In this document: piece by piece, positions 10,517-20,847 of the stretch | Layout: the number at the start of each line of letters is the position of its first letter | Numbering within the stretch: the first letter of the stretch is position 1 | Assembly (NCBI GenBank): GCA_963971405.1 | Contig: OZ020488.1 | Span: 42,638,888-42,702,887 of the forward strand | Direction: 5' to 3' | Origin: Psococerastis gibbosa | Lineage: Eukaryota > Arthropoda > Insecta > Psocodea > Psocidae | Length of the DNA: 64,000 nt | Translations under genes and position numbers: made by a program | The notes under the pieces: generated by a model | Told to the model about the DNA's origin: nothing | The model's input: the letters and a program-made list of their open reading frames with translations, nothing else | The model's database searches: none

Positions 10517-10789
10517 ATGAAAGCTTCCGTGGTTATTGTTGCACTCGCTGCCGTGGTTGTGGTGGCGTCTGCCATGCCTGAAATTATTGTCCGCATCGAT
10601 GGGAGTATTAGACCTTTTGACATTGATACAAATATCATGTTAAGTCTTGATGGGCATACTGCTACGACTTCGGAGACTACAGCTCAGACATCCGAATGTC
10701 CACCTGAAACAACCACCGAAGTGCCCACCCCAATCATCATTGGGATTCCAGATTTATCAGCAGAAGCCAGTGTAAAATTTAACATATAA
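10517..10789 (+). CDS. Secreted Thr/Ser-rich peptide precursor
   Basis: 90 residues. Residues 1-19 (MKASVVIVALAAVVVVASA) form a signal peptide with a probable cut after A-S-A. The 71-residue mature part is rich in Ile, Asp, Thr and Glu, with a TTSETTAQTSE stretch that could be O-glycosylated and a single Cys. No known domain is recognised; function unknown. It is closest to the 17.75-kb gene (shared signal, Thr/Ser/Glu centre, similar end ASINVNFNI versus ASVKFNI). An AATAAA follows at 10858. The ATG comes from the duplicated target site of the upstream insertion, so the frame is whole but the promoter is displaced about 300 bp. Expression is uncertain. Confidence 0.65.
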   Translation: MKASVVIVALAAVVVVASAMPEIIVRIDGSIRPFDIDTNIMLSLDGHTATTSETTAQTSECPPETTTEVPTPIIIGIPDLSAEASVKFNI

Positions 10790-10857
10790 GGATAATTCTA
10801 ATTATTTGTAACTTATGCGGGACATTATTATGAGACCTATAAAGAATTAGCTAACTG

Positions 10858-10863
10858 AATAAA
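10858..10863 (+). terminator. Polyadenylation signal AATAAA
   Basis: AATAAA 66 nt after the stop codon, in the conserved 3' context gctaactgaataaaactgt. The same signal follows the 17.75-kb gene. Confidence 0.65.
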
Positions 10864-10885
10864 ACTGTCTATTATATTGTTTTCC

Positions 10886-11440
10886 TTTTGTGACGGTGTA
10901 AATTTTAAATTTCGAGATTTCAATCAAGTTATTTCAGAAGTAGCCTATATATGATCAGGAATAATCCAGTTAGTAATAGGACTTTGAAGCGGAAAGGATC
11001 GAGGGTCAAAACTCGAGGTACTCGACATAAAACAGAAATATTTTCCATCTGATGTGTCCAGCACCTGACAATAATGAGTACCTTAGGCCTATTATCTTTA
11101 TCGGAAGATCTATGGGGGAAAAAGGGATACCGGGCATGTGACTGACTACAGCATTTCAATAGAAGCATGGTCTAGATATACTCTAGCATAGAAGCCCTTA
11201 TTAATTGGGTTTGTTTTTATCTACGAATATATAGTACAGTCCCAAAAAAGTCCCATTACTGTGCCCCATATAGACCTCATAAAGTTTAAATCCCTTGAAA
11301 TCTCGAACATTTCGACGAGCTAGGAAGCTATCCTTTTTCTAAAGCTCAAGTACTTCTAAGTAATTTCTCAATGGCATGCCTATGGTCTCAGAGGCATAAA
11401 CGCGAAAATCCCTAATCTATGTCTCCTCGTGGAGAAGATG
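10886..11440. repeat. Segmental duplication, copy 1
   Basis: From ttttgtgacggtgtaaattttaaatttcgag to gaggcataaacgcgaaaatccct this is nearly the same as 20283-20805. It contains a degenerate family-3 SINE head (aataatccagttagtaatagg). It is the 3' flank of the 10.5-kb gene; the second copy is the 3' flank of the gene fragment at 19.0 kb. Confidence 0.85.
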
Positions 11441-12320
11441 GAAGCGCGCAATGGCAACAGATGTCAGATATGCGGACCAAGTTTCAGCCGGGATAAACGA
11501 AAAAAAAAATTTTGGGTGGGGGGGGGGGCGTCAGGGGTGCGCACGATTTTCAACAATAATATGTCTCTTTCGGCCGCGTTATTGTCTATTTAAAAAATTC
11601 AAACTACTTCAAACTACTAATATATCCGGGAGAATAGCTTAACGAAGAGAATGCTAATTTGCCAAATAATGTATAATGTACCGCATACCTAGTTTTATTA
11701 TTTAATTATTATTCTATAATTAATATTAACATCTTATAATACTAACCTAGCAATTAAGACAGGACCCATCACGGGCCACATGGCCTATAGGGTTCATTTT
11801 CTAATATGTATATTTTGTATTGTATTCTTAATTTTGAATATATTGATTGATTGATTGATTGATTGACTTCAACTGTACGATATGGGACTACGACCATTCA
11901 CACACAAGTCATGCCCAAGGGGCGAGCTGCCGACTAAGGCAGGCGCATTTTGTTTTCAAGTAATATTTAGTGATTTAAGCGTTGTCACGTTAAACTATCG
12001 TCTGTGGATTTTACAGACCAACCCAATTTTTTCTGTGCATGGCACTTTTGTCCTGGGGTTGGGAAACTGGCCCCGAAGGCGGAGGAACTCAATGAAGAGT
12101 TAGCGGCTAATAAGGGATGCAGAAGGCAACGGGAAGACACTGCATTATAATCCCCTAGTATATAGTCAACATTGCCGCGATGATCGCCAATCGTTGACAG
12201 AAGAGGCACCAGAAGAAGAAATGCAAAAGAAAAGAAAGCTGTTGTCAGTGTAGAATATTCCGTTTATTATCAGGGTTCTTATTGTTACGGGATATGTTCA
12301 GAAATAAAAGCCACTCGTGC
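11441..12320. other. No gene recognised
   Basis: Contains a G-run (11517-11528), a (GATT)n microsatellite (11843-11868) and a short interspersed motif near 12115-12190 (gcaacgggaagacactgcattataa ... gatgatcgccaatc). That motif recurs near 40.66 and 54.37 kb and is probably the end of an unidentified retroelement. Confidence 0.4.
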
Positions 12321-12664
12321 AATTAAATTCTCCAAGATACTCAGCAACTTACCGAAATAAACAAATGGGCTCTTACCTTTGGCCTGCTAATAAACCCAAG
12401 GAAAGACGCAACCCATGGCAACATCCTTAAGCGACTTCGGTGGCGAGGTGGTAGCGTGCTTGTAATTGTGCGAGTATCAACACACGCACCTTGCGGTCGG
12501 GAACGTGTCGTAACTCGACTGAAGTACCTATTAGGTTCCTTAGTGACGCGACTGATGAGGTTAATCGGATACATTCATTAGTTAAATAGTTTTTATGCGA
12601 TTTAACCTTTTTATATACAATAATAAAATAATAAAAATAAATAATCCTCTAAGCTGGGGATCGG

Positions 12665-12795
12665 ATTTACTAAAAAATTCAGGTTTTCATTGAACATGAC
12701 ACCTAAATTTTTTACTGCTTTGGAATAAGTTAAATTAATCCCACAAACGCTCACCTGGGCTCCCGCGGAAATATTGAAGATATCAGGAGTACCTA
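12665..12795 (-). pseudogene. LINE reverse transcriptase scrap
   Basis: The minus-strand frame reads VCGINLTYSKAVKNLGVMFN followed by ENLNF. This is the conserved 'thumb' segment after the RT catalytic core in Jockey/CR1-like elements. About 40 residues, with no flanking RT sequence. Confidence 0.6.
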
Positions 12796-12800
12796 GAGGA

Positions 12801-12910
12801 TGTCATGAAGGACCTAGAGTGCGACACCTACAAAGAACTGAAAACGACCGCCCAAAACAGACAAGAGTGGAGGAGAAAAATACAACATTCACTGCAAACC
12901 AATCCCTAGA
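12801..12910 (+). pseudogene. Retroelement C-terminal scrap
   Basis: Reads DVMKDLECDTYKELKTTAQN then RQEWRR.. to TAG, resembling the last residues of RTE/endonuclease-RT type polyproteins. About 35 codons only. Confidence 0.4.
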
Positions 12911-13056
12911 TTGCAACTCAAGAGGGACCAGTTGCTTTTTTTGTACCTAATGCCATGAGTAACGTCTTTTTTTGGGTTTATATTCAGGCCAAAGGAAACA
13001 GCCCATTTGTTTATTTCGGTAAGTTACCTTGGAGAATCTTGGAGAATTTACTTGTA

Positions 13057-13690
13057 AAATGCGAAGAATTATTGTCTTATTGCATAGCTATTTATTATTA
13101 TAAGAATTCTGTTCTTCCCGGTTATTCCTTAAGCATTTCCAGTAAATTCAATATTATACCCATACGAAGCAAATAAATGCGATTCCTTTCTTTTCTAATG
13201 AATACGTACATTAACGTAAAGTACGGTACTGTTTCTAAACTCATGTATGAACATAATTTGAAATATTGTATATGATGCTTCTATAAATTAATACAATACT
13301 GTGCAGGATACCTTGAGCATTTTTTAAAAAATATTCATTGACCATTGTACTGTAGATAGGTCTAGGTGTTTGAATGATACAAAATACTCGTTGGTAGGCC
13401 TATGCGTCGGAGTTTTCATTAAATTTTTGTCATTATGGATTGATTAATATGAAATGACATATTAGATTGATATTGACTACTACATTTCAATTTTTAAATT
13501 TGTGCGGGAAACACCCAAACGCTATACCAAGTGGCCGAAATGCGAAACGTGGGACCCAAATATTTTGTAACTTCGATTCTGTGATTTCATTGAAAAATTC
13601 ACAAAGCTCTGAGATTATGCATCCTATGTACTAAAGCCTAGGTCAGTCTGCATGCTTATTTCGGTTGGCAGGCTATGATTTATACGTAGG
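13057..13690. other. AT-rich region without gene
   Basis: No repeat or coding signal recognised. Confidence 0.35.
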
Positions 13691-13692
13691 CT

Positions 13693-14815
13693 AGTACAAG
13701 AAAAGCTATTTGTGATGGTTGAAATATTCGATTTCAGTGGATTTACACGTTTTTGAGGTACCAGGAACCAAAAAAAGTGGTTTTTCTGAAATGTCTGTCA
13801 GTCGATTTGCGGGTAAACTACTCGGTGGATTTTGATGAAATTTGGCATGTAGTCTCACCTCGGGGCAATTTGATTTCATTTTGGGGAGTTCAACCCCCGA
13901 AACTGAAAAAAGACAAAAACTTTTATTTTTTATTTTTTTATTTTATTTTCTTTAAATTCACATTGAATATTGTAAGTAGTTGTTATTAATGTAGACAAAA
14001 TACAATAGATCGCTTGCGGCTTGCCTCTTGATAGTTTTCTTCTGGGGGAAAAAATCCCTTTCGGCTCTGGCCGATCAGGTGTAGGGAGATTCCGCTAACC
14101 CTATACTTTTCCTCTACGTTACTTATGCTATGTATGTAATAAAAAATCTAAAAAATACTTCATTGCTTTCCCGACTACAACTACAAAATCACCACACAAA
14201 ACACTCTTGTGTTCCAATTTTCGAACCTCAATGACGACTATGAACTTTTATTTAATTAGGCCTATCCCATTATTTTCACTTTGACTGGACGCCATCTTTA
14301 AACCATTGATTTGTCGTAAGTGTCCGTAGAGAATAATAGGGGCTTTCACCTTTCAGTCAGATTTTATTTCATTCCTCTGCGACCAATATTAACTGAGTTA
14401 TGAATTATATAAGGTTTTAATCGGTAGCCAACTTGAAACAAAACGGCGGATCTAGCTGGTTAACAAACTCGATCAACTTTTGTGTCGTGTTTCATCAAAA
14501 CCGGATAATATCTACGGAAGTTAGAGTGCTTCCTATAATAAATATACATACATGCATACACCTATATACATACGAATACTATATATATATATGTTTGAAC
14601 TGAGGGGGTGGTTTTCGGCTGAAATGAAAATTTGTGAAGAAATTTTCCGGAAGTCAAACATTGGCCGCCGTCTCAATAGGTAGATGAATCTCCCTAAAAT
14701 ATAGTAGACTTAATTTTCATGAAAAATAATTTTTCTTAGGAACAGAACTTCAGGGATGATGTAGTTGTTAAATAGAAAAACAAAACTGAATATGTTGCTT
14801 TCCCAAACAAAGTGT
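13693..14815 (+). mobile_element. DINE-1-like repeat copy E, truncated and interrupted
   Basis: The 5' part (ctatttgtgatggttgaaatattcg ... agttttcttctggggg) runs to about 14055. The homologous continuation (acttaattttcatgaaaaat ... gttgctttccc) resumes at about 14700. Between them lies the MITE-like insert at 14082-14695. Both terminal inverted repeats are lost. Confidence 0.65.
14082..14695. mobile_element. MITE with TAGGGAGATTC termini
   Basis: 614 bp bounded by TAGGGAGATTC (14082-14092) and its exact reverse complement GAATCTCCCTA (14685-14695). It sits inside the DINE-like copy. No open frame of note; an (AT)n run lies at 14580-14590. No clear target duplication, so the superfamily is not assigned. 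Confidence 0.6.
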
Positions 14816-14963
14816 TAAATAAATAAATAAAAATAAATAAGGACTTTTCATTGTTTCTATTACTAAGCCAAGTTAGGCCAGAAAATGTAGCCAGTGTGGG
14901 ATTCGAACCAACAACCATTCGGGTGAAAGTCAGAGTCTGTACCACTACACTACATGTCTTGAC
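14815..14963 (-). mobile_element. SINE family 1 copy with internal deletion
   Basis: (AAAT)n tail, body scrap 'ctaagccaagttagg', then directly the head with B-box (ggattcgaacc on plus) and 'ctacatgtcttgaca'. The middle ~75 bp of full copies is missing. Confidence 0.75.
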
Positions 14964-15016
14964 AAGTGACAGGTGTTGGTTTTGAATTTTAAAAAATAAT
15001 AAAATTATGGATTAAT

Positions 15017-15462
15017 TCATGCCCCAATACATTGGACACCCTGGAAGTATGTGTTGTGTGGGGGTGCTGGAGTTACAAAAACTAAAAAAATTGTTACATG
15101 CCAAAAATTTGCCATGAGAATGCTCAATAAAACAGGGTACAATGTAAGTGCGAGGATAATATTTAAGGAGTTAGGAATTTTGTCATTTGAACTATTGTAC
15201 AAGAAAATTTTACTAACAATGGTTGTGTTGTAACTTGAGTAACTTCCAAGGTGACAGAATTTCTGCTAATAACACAAGCACTAGGCAAACAGGACGTGGT
15301 TTCCTCATGGTTCCGAATTACAAATTAACACACAGCAGAAATTCTGTCAACTATAGAGGTTTGAGTTACTGCAATGAAATGATCAGGGCCGGATACTATG
15401 AAAATATTACATTGTCTGTAATTAAGAACTATATTTTAAGTCTACTTACAGGTACAGATTAA
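15017..15462 (+). pseudogene. Non-LTR retrotransposon C-terminal relic (CR1/Jockey-like)
   Basis: Reads TKTKKIVTCQKFAMRMLNKT ... IIFKELGILSFELLYKKILL, the usual region downstream of the RT core. It continues in another frame after a break near 15223 (LSNFQGDRISANN ... NYRGLSYCNEMIRAG) to a stop at 15460. The 5' part of the element is missing. Confidence 0.6.
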
Positions 15463-15965
15463 AAAGTAACACAATAAAGTGAATTGTCCGGTGATCCCAA
15501 AGCGCCTATATTGGCTTTGTGACACCGGTTATTAAAAATGTGTAATTTTTTTTTTTGGGGGGTTAAATACACGTATTATAATAATTATTATTGTAATAAA
15601 TTGGTATGCCAGTCCTTGACTATTCAATATTCTCATGGATAAATATAGTACTACGGGAAAGGTAAAGTCGAGGCAACTGAAATTTAACCCTAGGACAATT
15701 GTTTACCATGGAACCAACTTAAATTATGTATCCCATGTACCTATAATAATTCATAAACGGATATGCATGTACTAGTACCGGTTCTTTGTATTGTTCCCGT
15801 AAGAATTTTTGGCCATTGGCAAACTGATATATCAACATACACCGACTACAAGCGATAATGGACAAGCTGAGACAAATTTACCATTGACGCAATGAAACAG
15901 GCGCAAGCATGACTTAACCATTAAGTACAGGTACGAGTCGGTCTGTGATCTTACTTTCTGGCATA
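15463..15965. other. No gene recognised
   Basis: AT-rich; the first ~80 bp is probably the 3' UTR of the LINE relic. Confidence 0.3.
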
Positions 15966-15976
15966 GAGGCAATGCT

Positions 15977-16556
15977 TCTTAAGGTTACAATCTTAGCGAT
16001 TGGTTGGCAGCAACTCCCTGCATATCGTCCTCCAGTTTACTCGGTCCTCGATCTTCCTCTTCAGTTCTTAATATGATATTGCTCATGCGTCTTCTTTTAC
16101 TTGATCAATGAATTCCTTCTTCGGCCGTCCTCTTCGGTTATTTCCCTCTACTGTGCCCTCGATAATAGTGTGTACCAGATTTTCGTGCCTTAGCAAATGC
16201 CCCATCCATTTTGCTCTCCTGATTCGTATCTGGGCTACTAACTGTCTTTCTTCCCCGATAGCGTCTAGCACTCTTTCATTTGTCACATGGTCCCTCCAGC
16301 TGATCCGTAGCATCCTTCTGTAACACCACATTTCGAAAGCTTCGAGTTTCTTTAGTTCCTTACCTGCTATAGTCCAGGTTTCACAGCCGTACAATAAAAC
16401 ACTCCACACACATGTTTTTAGAAATTGCTTCCTGATGGTTAGTTATATGTTATAGGATTCCAGAATCTTGGATTTTTTATTGAATGCCACCTTGGCTTGT
16501 TGGATACGGCTGTTTATTTCAATCGCTGAGCTATTGTCTTCTGTTATTGTGCTGTT
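15977..16556 (-). mobile_element. 5'-truncated RTE LINE with 11-bp target duplication
   Basis: The minus-strand frame (SVLLYGCETWTIAGKELKKL ... RRMLRISWRDHVTNERVLDA) is the typical RTE post-RT C-terminal region. It is near identical to 47.87-48.42 kb. The insert is bounded by exact 11-bp repeats GAGGCAATGCT (15966-15976 and 16557-16567). The 3' end starts cttcttaaggttac on plus, as in the large copy. Confidence 0.9.
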
Positions 16557-16849
16557 GAGGCAATGCTAGCTTTATTAAATACATTGCAGTTTTATATGTA
16601 TCCGAATAAGTTAATAAGTATCTGTACGATGCACCTTATATGTTTGGATATAGAAACAACCCAAAGAGAGTCTATGCCTAGCAGAGTATATTTATACCAC
16701 TGCTCTATTTGGAATGCTGTGGTCAGTCACATGCCTAATATAGCCTCATTTCCCCACACCGATAAGGATAATATAGAACTCACTGTGGCTCGGGTGGACA
16801 CATCTGGTGGAAAACATTTCTGTTTTACGTTGAGTAGCCTAACTTGGGT

Positions 16850-16915
16850 TTCGAACCTCAACTTCCCGTTTCATAGACTAGTCCTTTACCAACTGGATTA
16901 TTCCTGACCATATAT
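16850..16915 (-). mobile_element. SINE family 3 tRNA-like head
   Basis: On minus: an A-box CAGTTGGTAAAGG and B-box GAGGTTCGAAACC with tRNA-like spacing. It lies next to the family-1 SINE downstream of the 17.75-kb gene, as in the 4.4-kb unit. Confidence 0.7.
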
Positions 16916-16924
16916 GTAAATAAG

Positions 16925-17619
16925 TCAGGACATGTAGACAGAGGCGCCGAAGCTAAGGAAACGAAGGACGCCCTAACAGACACAGCCACGGGAGGTGAAA
17001 TTTGTAATACTGGAAATGCATTACAAAAATACAAATACAAATTCAAAAATAGTAAAAAAGGTAGCATAAGACTACTGTCTTATAATTAACCATTGAGGCG
17101 CCAAACTGATTTTCGTCAACAGAACTGGATTTTAGGAAAGAAGGAAAAATAGGAAAAATGTACCAACAGCAAACTATGAACATCTTTGCGGGCGCGGGAA
17201 AGAATGTAATGTAATTTTTGAAAATCCGCCTCAATTTTTTTGAAAATATTTTGGAATAATAGTTCCACTTACAAGTCACGAAGTGGAAGTCTAGACTCTT
17301 GATTAAAAAATATTATTTCACGGGGAGGGGGGGGGGGCGCCAAAATTATGGCTTGCACCTGCGTTGATTTGACCTCGGGCCGGCCGCCACTGCATGTAGA
17401 GCAGTGATAGAGCTTCCGACATTCACCCGAAAGGTTGTTGGTTCAAATTCCTTGTCTTGCCACATTTTCTCGCCATGCTTTGGTGACCATTTAGAGCAGG
17501 CGGCCTTGGGTATTCACAGTTGAGTGTAAGAGAGGGCTTCGTAGCCCTAACTAACTCCTTAATTAGGTTGGGTTAGTAACAGAACAAACGAAGTCAATAT
17601 TTATTTATTTATTTATTTA
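16925..17619 (+). mobile_element. SINE family 1 interrupted by an hAT MITE
   Basis: The head (gtcaggacatgtaga) breaks at 16938 and resumes at 17393 (catgtagagcagtgata). B-box (ggttcaaattcc), body and (ATTT)n tail follow. Removing the MITE and one target repeat restores the usual SINE sequence. Confidence 0.85.
16939..17392. mobile_element. hAT-type MITE inserted in the SINE
   Basis: 454 bp, with termini CAGAGGCGCCG (left) and CGGCCGCCACTG (right), imperfect inverted repeats of the hAT CAGNGGCGG type. Exact 8-bp target duplications CATGTAGA flank it (16931-16938, 17393-17400). The uninterrupted SINE copies provide an empty site. Confidence 0.9.
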
Positions 17620-17689
17620 AATAACTTGATTGAAATCTCGAAATTGAAAATGAATACTGTTACAAACGAAAAACAATAAATTTAACAGT

Positions 17690-17695
17690 TTTATT
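17690..17695 (-). terminator. Polyadenylation signal AATAAA (minus)
   Basis: TTTATT on plus in the context aacagttttattcagtt, about 60 nt after the stop of the 17.75-kb gene. It matches the position of AATAAA after the 10.5-kb gene. Confidence 0.65.
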
Positions 17696-17753
17696 CAGTT
17701 AGCTATTGCTGGATAGGACCCTTAACATTACCTTTAAGTGACACAGTAAATTG

Positions 17754-18032
17754 TTATTCTATGTTAAAGTTTACGTTTATACTGGCATCTGATGATAATT
17801 CTGGTTCCATAGTGCTTGAGATGGACACTTCGCTGCTGGTTACGTCGGGTGGATACGTGGATGTCGAAGTACTAGTAACCTGATCATCATCCCTCAACTT
17901 CAAATCAAGAGATCCATAGGCCTCATTGGAGTTGAGATCAGCAGGGAGCTTGGGGATAGGGATAAACTGAGGCTTGGCCGAAGCCACCACAACTACGGCG
18001 GCGAGTACAACAATAACCATGGATGCTTTCAT
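17754..18032 (-). CDS. Secreted Thr/Ser/Asp-rich peptide precursor
   Basis: 92 residues starting at the ATG that opens MKASMVIVVLAAVVVVASA. An in-frame ATG 10 codons upstream lies in the conserved 5' UTR, so I prefer the inner one. The cut is expected after A-S-A, leaving a 73-residue acidic mature peptide. It has a Pro-rich start (KPQFIPIPKLP), a D/L stretch (GSLDLKLRDDDQ), a Thr/Ser run (TSTSTSTYPP) suited to O-glycosylation, and ends ASINVNFNIE. There are no Cys. Promoter, frame and AATAAA are all intact, making this the best-preserved Thr-type gene here. Function unknown; signal conservation with a divergent mature part suggests a secreted effector, mucus, silk or cuticle peptide (inference). 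Confidence 0.75.
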   Translation of the reverse strand: MKASMVIVVLAAVVVVASAKPQFIPIPKLPADLNSNEAYGSLDLKLRDDDQVTSTSTSTYPPDVTSSEVSISSTMEPELSSDASINVNFNIE

Positions 18033-18080
18033 AGTGCTGGTATGGAAATGTTCTGATACCACAGACTGTGCTGCTGTCGG

Positions 18081-18128
18081 TTATATACTACAAATAATCA
18101 CTGAATCCCGTGTTAAGGTGCACTTAAC
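18081..18128 (-). promoter_or_regulatory. Core promoter of the 17.75-kb gene
   Basis: A TATA box (TATATAACC on minus, 18081-18087) lies about 50 nt upstream of the ATG. The inverted repeat GTTAA-GTGCACC-TTAAC lies at 18112-18128, 80-96 nt upstream. Both elements recur at the same spacing in the Gly/Met genes. The GTTAA/TTAAC half-sites resemble HNF1/POU-type sites but with a 7-bp gap; the binding factor is unknown. Confidence 0.65.
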
Positions 18129-18506
18129 CTTGTGTAAATGTTTCGATTAGGTTTGCTCTTGCCACCAGCCAACACAGCATGGCCATGGGCAATTCTATGA
18201 TTAAATAGCCAGGGTGGGACATTGCGACGTGTTTTGCATTACTTATAAATATTGGAGTTCATAACTATGACTATTGTGAAACTTTATTGTAGTATATATA
18301 AATCAAATTAAAGTATTCCAAAAGCACTACTACCAACTTTACAATATAGTATGTACGTACATATTATAATTACTCGATTATTGCGATTATGTCTGGTGTA
18401 ATTATTATAACAATTTTGTCAGCTAGGGTTAGTAGTTACCCCGCACACCTTAAGTTAAGGGGGCCTACAATATCTGTAAAAATGTTCAAAATGTTTTTAA
18501 AAGAAC

Positions 18507-19008
18507 CGGTCCGAGTTTACTCGAACATGCTTTCCAATTTATCAACAATTAGTAGACAGAGAATATGAGTAATTTCATGGTAAATAATTTTCCAGTGATT
18601 AAAATTCCGAAATCTTGGGGGAGGGGGTTGTCCACCTGACGTCACTGGAAGTGAGATAAATTCTAGATAGGTCAGACCAACACATTAATTACCACACAGC
18701 AGTAATGGCAGGGCACGCAATGCATTTGAGCGCGAATTTTCTAACATTTTCTCAAAAAATATTTTTTTGTTCAAAACCAAATATTTTTTGGGAAAGCAAC
18801 CTATCCGGTTTCGTTACTCAATTTAACACCTAAAACATGCCTGAAGGTAGAAATCATCGATAGAAAGGTTTCGCAGAAAAATAATTTTTTAGTCATTTTT
18901 CATTCAAATTTAGTTACGGTATTTTAATTTTTTTACATCCAGAAGCAAACTATCAAGGGGCAAGCGACCCCCCGCATTTTATCTACATTAATAACGACTA
19001 CAACATAT
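18507..19008 (-). mobile_element. DINE-1-like repeat copy B, 3' half
   Basis: Reverse orientation. Starts with the element's conserved end (agaaccggtccgagtttactcgaac), then GCTTTCCAATTTAT. It continues through the shared 'gacgtcactgg' and 'tgcatttgagcg' blocks and stops at acgactacaacatatg, where it meets the peptide gene fragment. The 5' half with the GTCT core is missing. Confidence 0.75.
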
Positions 19009-19019
19009 GAGACTATGAG

Positions 19020-19271
19020 ACAAAAGGGACTACGACTTTGGAGCCTACTACTATACTGAGACGACGAGTCGACGACAGTATTCGAGTGTGAAACAACCAC
19101 CGAAGTGCCCAACTCAAGTACTGTGATACCACAATAATTATTATCACCAGGAGTCCGTATGCAATTTAACATATAAGGATAGTCCTAATTATTATGTGTA
19201 ACTTATGCGGGACATTTTTATGAGACCTATAAAGCATTACCTAACTGAAAAAAAAATCGTCTATTATATTG
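19020..19271 (+). pseudogene. 3' fragment of a Thr-type peptide gene
   Basis: The sequence (gaaacaaccaccgaagtgcc ... caatttaacatataaggata) matches the last ~120 nt of the 10.5-kb gene and its 3' UTR (acttatgcgggacat, tgagacctataaag). Signal peptide and promoter are absent, cut off at the DINE-like copy B. The polyA signal region reads ctgaaaaaaaaatcg, so AATAAA is lost. Its 3' flank is interrupted by DINE-like copy C and resumes at 20279. Confidence 0.75.
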
Positions 19272-19272
19272 T

Positions 19273-20277
19273 TGCTTTCCAATTTATACGTAGTACTATA
19301 TAAGGAAAGCTTTGTGATGGTCAAAATTTTCGATTCCGAGATTTCAGCGGATTTACACGTTTTGAGGTTCCATGAACCCAAAAAAGTGGTTTTTACGAAA
19401 TGTCTGTCTGTCTGTTCGTCGGTTTGTGGGCAAACTACACTGTGAATTTTTATGGAATTCGGCATGTTGGCTTGTAAAAATCATACCTCGGGATAATTTT
19501 TTTTATTTTGGGCTAACTCAATTTGGAGGGGTTTTAATCTCAAAAAACTCCAAAAAAAAACGTATAAAGAAAATTATTTCTCAAAAACGGCACCAACGAT
19601 TTATTTAAATTCACATATATTGTAGCCCTTACTAATGTTAATAAAATGCGGGGGGTTGCTTGCCCCTTGATAGTTTGCTTCGGGAGGTAAAAAAAATAAA
19701 AATAACTCAATTTTTATGAAAAATGACTAAAAAATCATTTTTCTGCGAGACCTTTCTATCGATGATTTTTACATTCAGGCATGTTTTAGGTGTAAAAAGA
19801 GTAACGAAACCGGACAGGTTGCTTTCCGTAAAAGAATTGGTTTTGGGCAAACAATTGTTTTTTGAAAAAATGATAGAAAATTCTCACGCTCAAATGCATT
19901 GCGAGCCCTGCCATTATTACTGTGTGGTAATGTGTTGGTCTGACCGGTCTAGAATATGCAATGCCATCGATTAATTCAGTGCTTTGGGATTCGTGATATC
20001 CTAGGCGATTGCCAGAGGGGGTCCCTGGGTTCCGGACCCCCCCCCCCCTTCCCAAATGGTTACAGTGGGTACACTAGACAGAATGGAGTAGAATGGAGAA
20101 GATTTTTAAATTTATTGAGGTTACCTCACCTCCAGTGACGTCAGGTGGACACCCCCCCCCCCCGAGATGTCCGAAATTAAACCATAGGAAAATTATTTAC
20201 TATGAAATTACTTATTTTCTCAATCTACTAATTGATAAATTGGAAAGCATGTTCGAGTAAACTGGGACCGGTTCTTT
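19273..20277 (+). mobile_element. DINE-1-like repeat copy C, at a dateable empty site
   Basis: Begins GCTTTCCAATTTATACG, has a short GTCTG core (19400-19415), the inverted counterpart ATAAATTGGAAAGC near 20234-20248, and ends with cgagtaaactgggaccggttc. An extra ~130 bp sits at about 19950-20110. The paralogous site near 10.87 kb (attatattgttttccttttgtg) is unoccupied and shows that insertion fell inside a run of T with at most a TT duplication. This fits Helentron-type insertion between T and T. Confidence 0.75.
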
Positions 20278-20278
20278 T

Positions 20279-20808
20279 CCTTTTGTGACGGAGTAAATTT
20301 TAAATTTCGAGATTTCAATCAAGTTATTTCAGAAGTAGCCTATATATGGTCAGGAATAATCCAGTTAGAAATGGGACTTTGATGAGGAAAGGATCGAGGG
20401 TCGAAACTCGAGTTATACTCGACATAGAGCAGAATTATTTCCCATCAGATGTGTCCAGCACCCGACCTAGAATGAGTACCTTTTATCTTTATCGGTAGGT
20501 CTATGGGGGAAAAAAGGATACCGGGCATGTGACTGACTACAGCATTTCAATAGAGCAGTGGTCTAGGTATACACTACCAGGCATAGAAGCCCTTATTAAT
20601 TGGGTTTGTTTTTATATACGAATATATAGTACAGTCCCCAAAAAAGTCCCATTACTGCGCCCCAGAGGCCTTAAAACGTGTAAATTCGTTGAAATCTCGA
20701 AAATTTCGACGAGGAATCTATCCTTTTGCTAAAGTTCAAGTACTTCTGAGTAATTTCTTAATGGCATACCAATGGTCTCAGAGGCATAAACGCGAAAATC
20801 CCTGATAA
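20279..20808. repeat. Segmental duplication, copy 2
   Basis: Counterpart of 10886-11440, including the degenerate family-3 SINE head and the shared gaggcataaacgcgaaaatccct end. It is followed by a C-run and a scrap like an hAT right end (ggctaccccactg). Confidence 0.85.
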
Positions 20809-20847
20809 CCCCCCCCCCCCCCCCACCCCACCTTGGCTACCCCACTG

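Larger units (their letters stand above)
12324..13056. mobile_element. Foldback-like element with ~100-bp inverted arms
   Basis: The left arm (12324-12420) and right arm (12950-13056) are inverted copies. On plus, the right arm reads tgccatgag.aacgtcttt, ttgggttta, caggccaaagg, cccatttgtttatttcggta, agtt, cttggagaattta, and the left arm is its reverse complement with few changes. The interior holds two unrelated LINE scraps. No target duplication was found. Confidence 0.65.
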
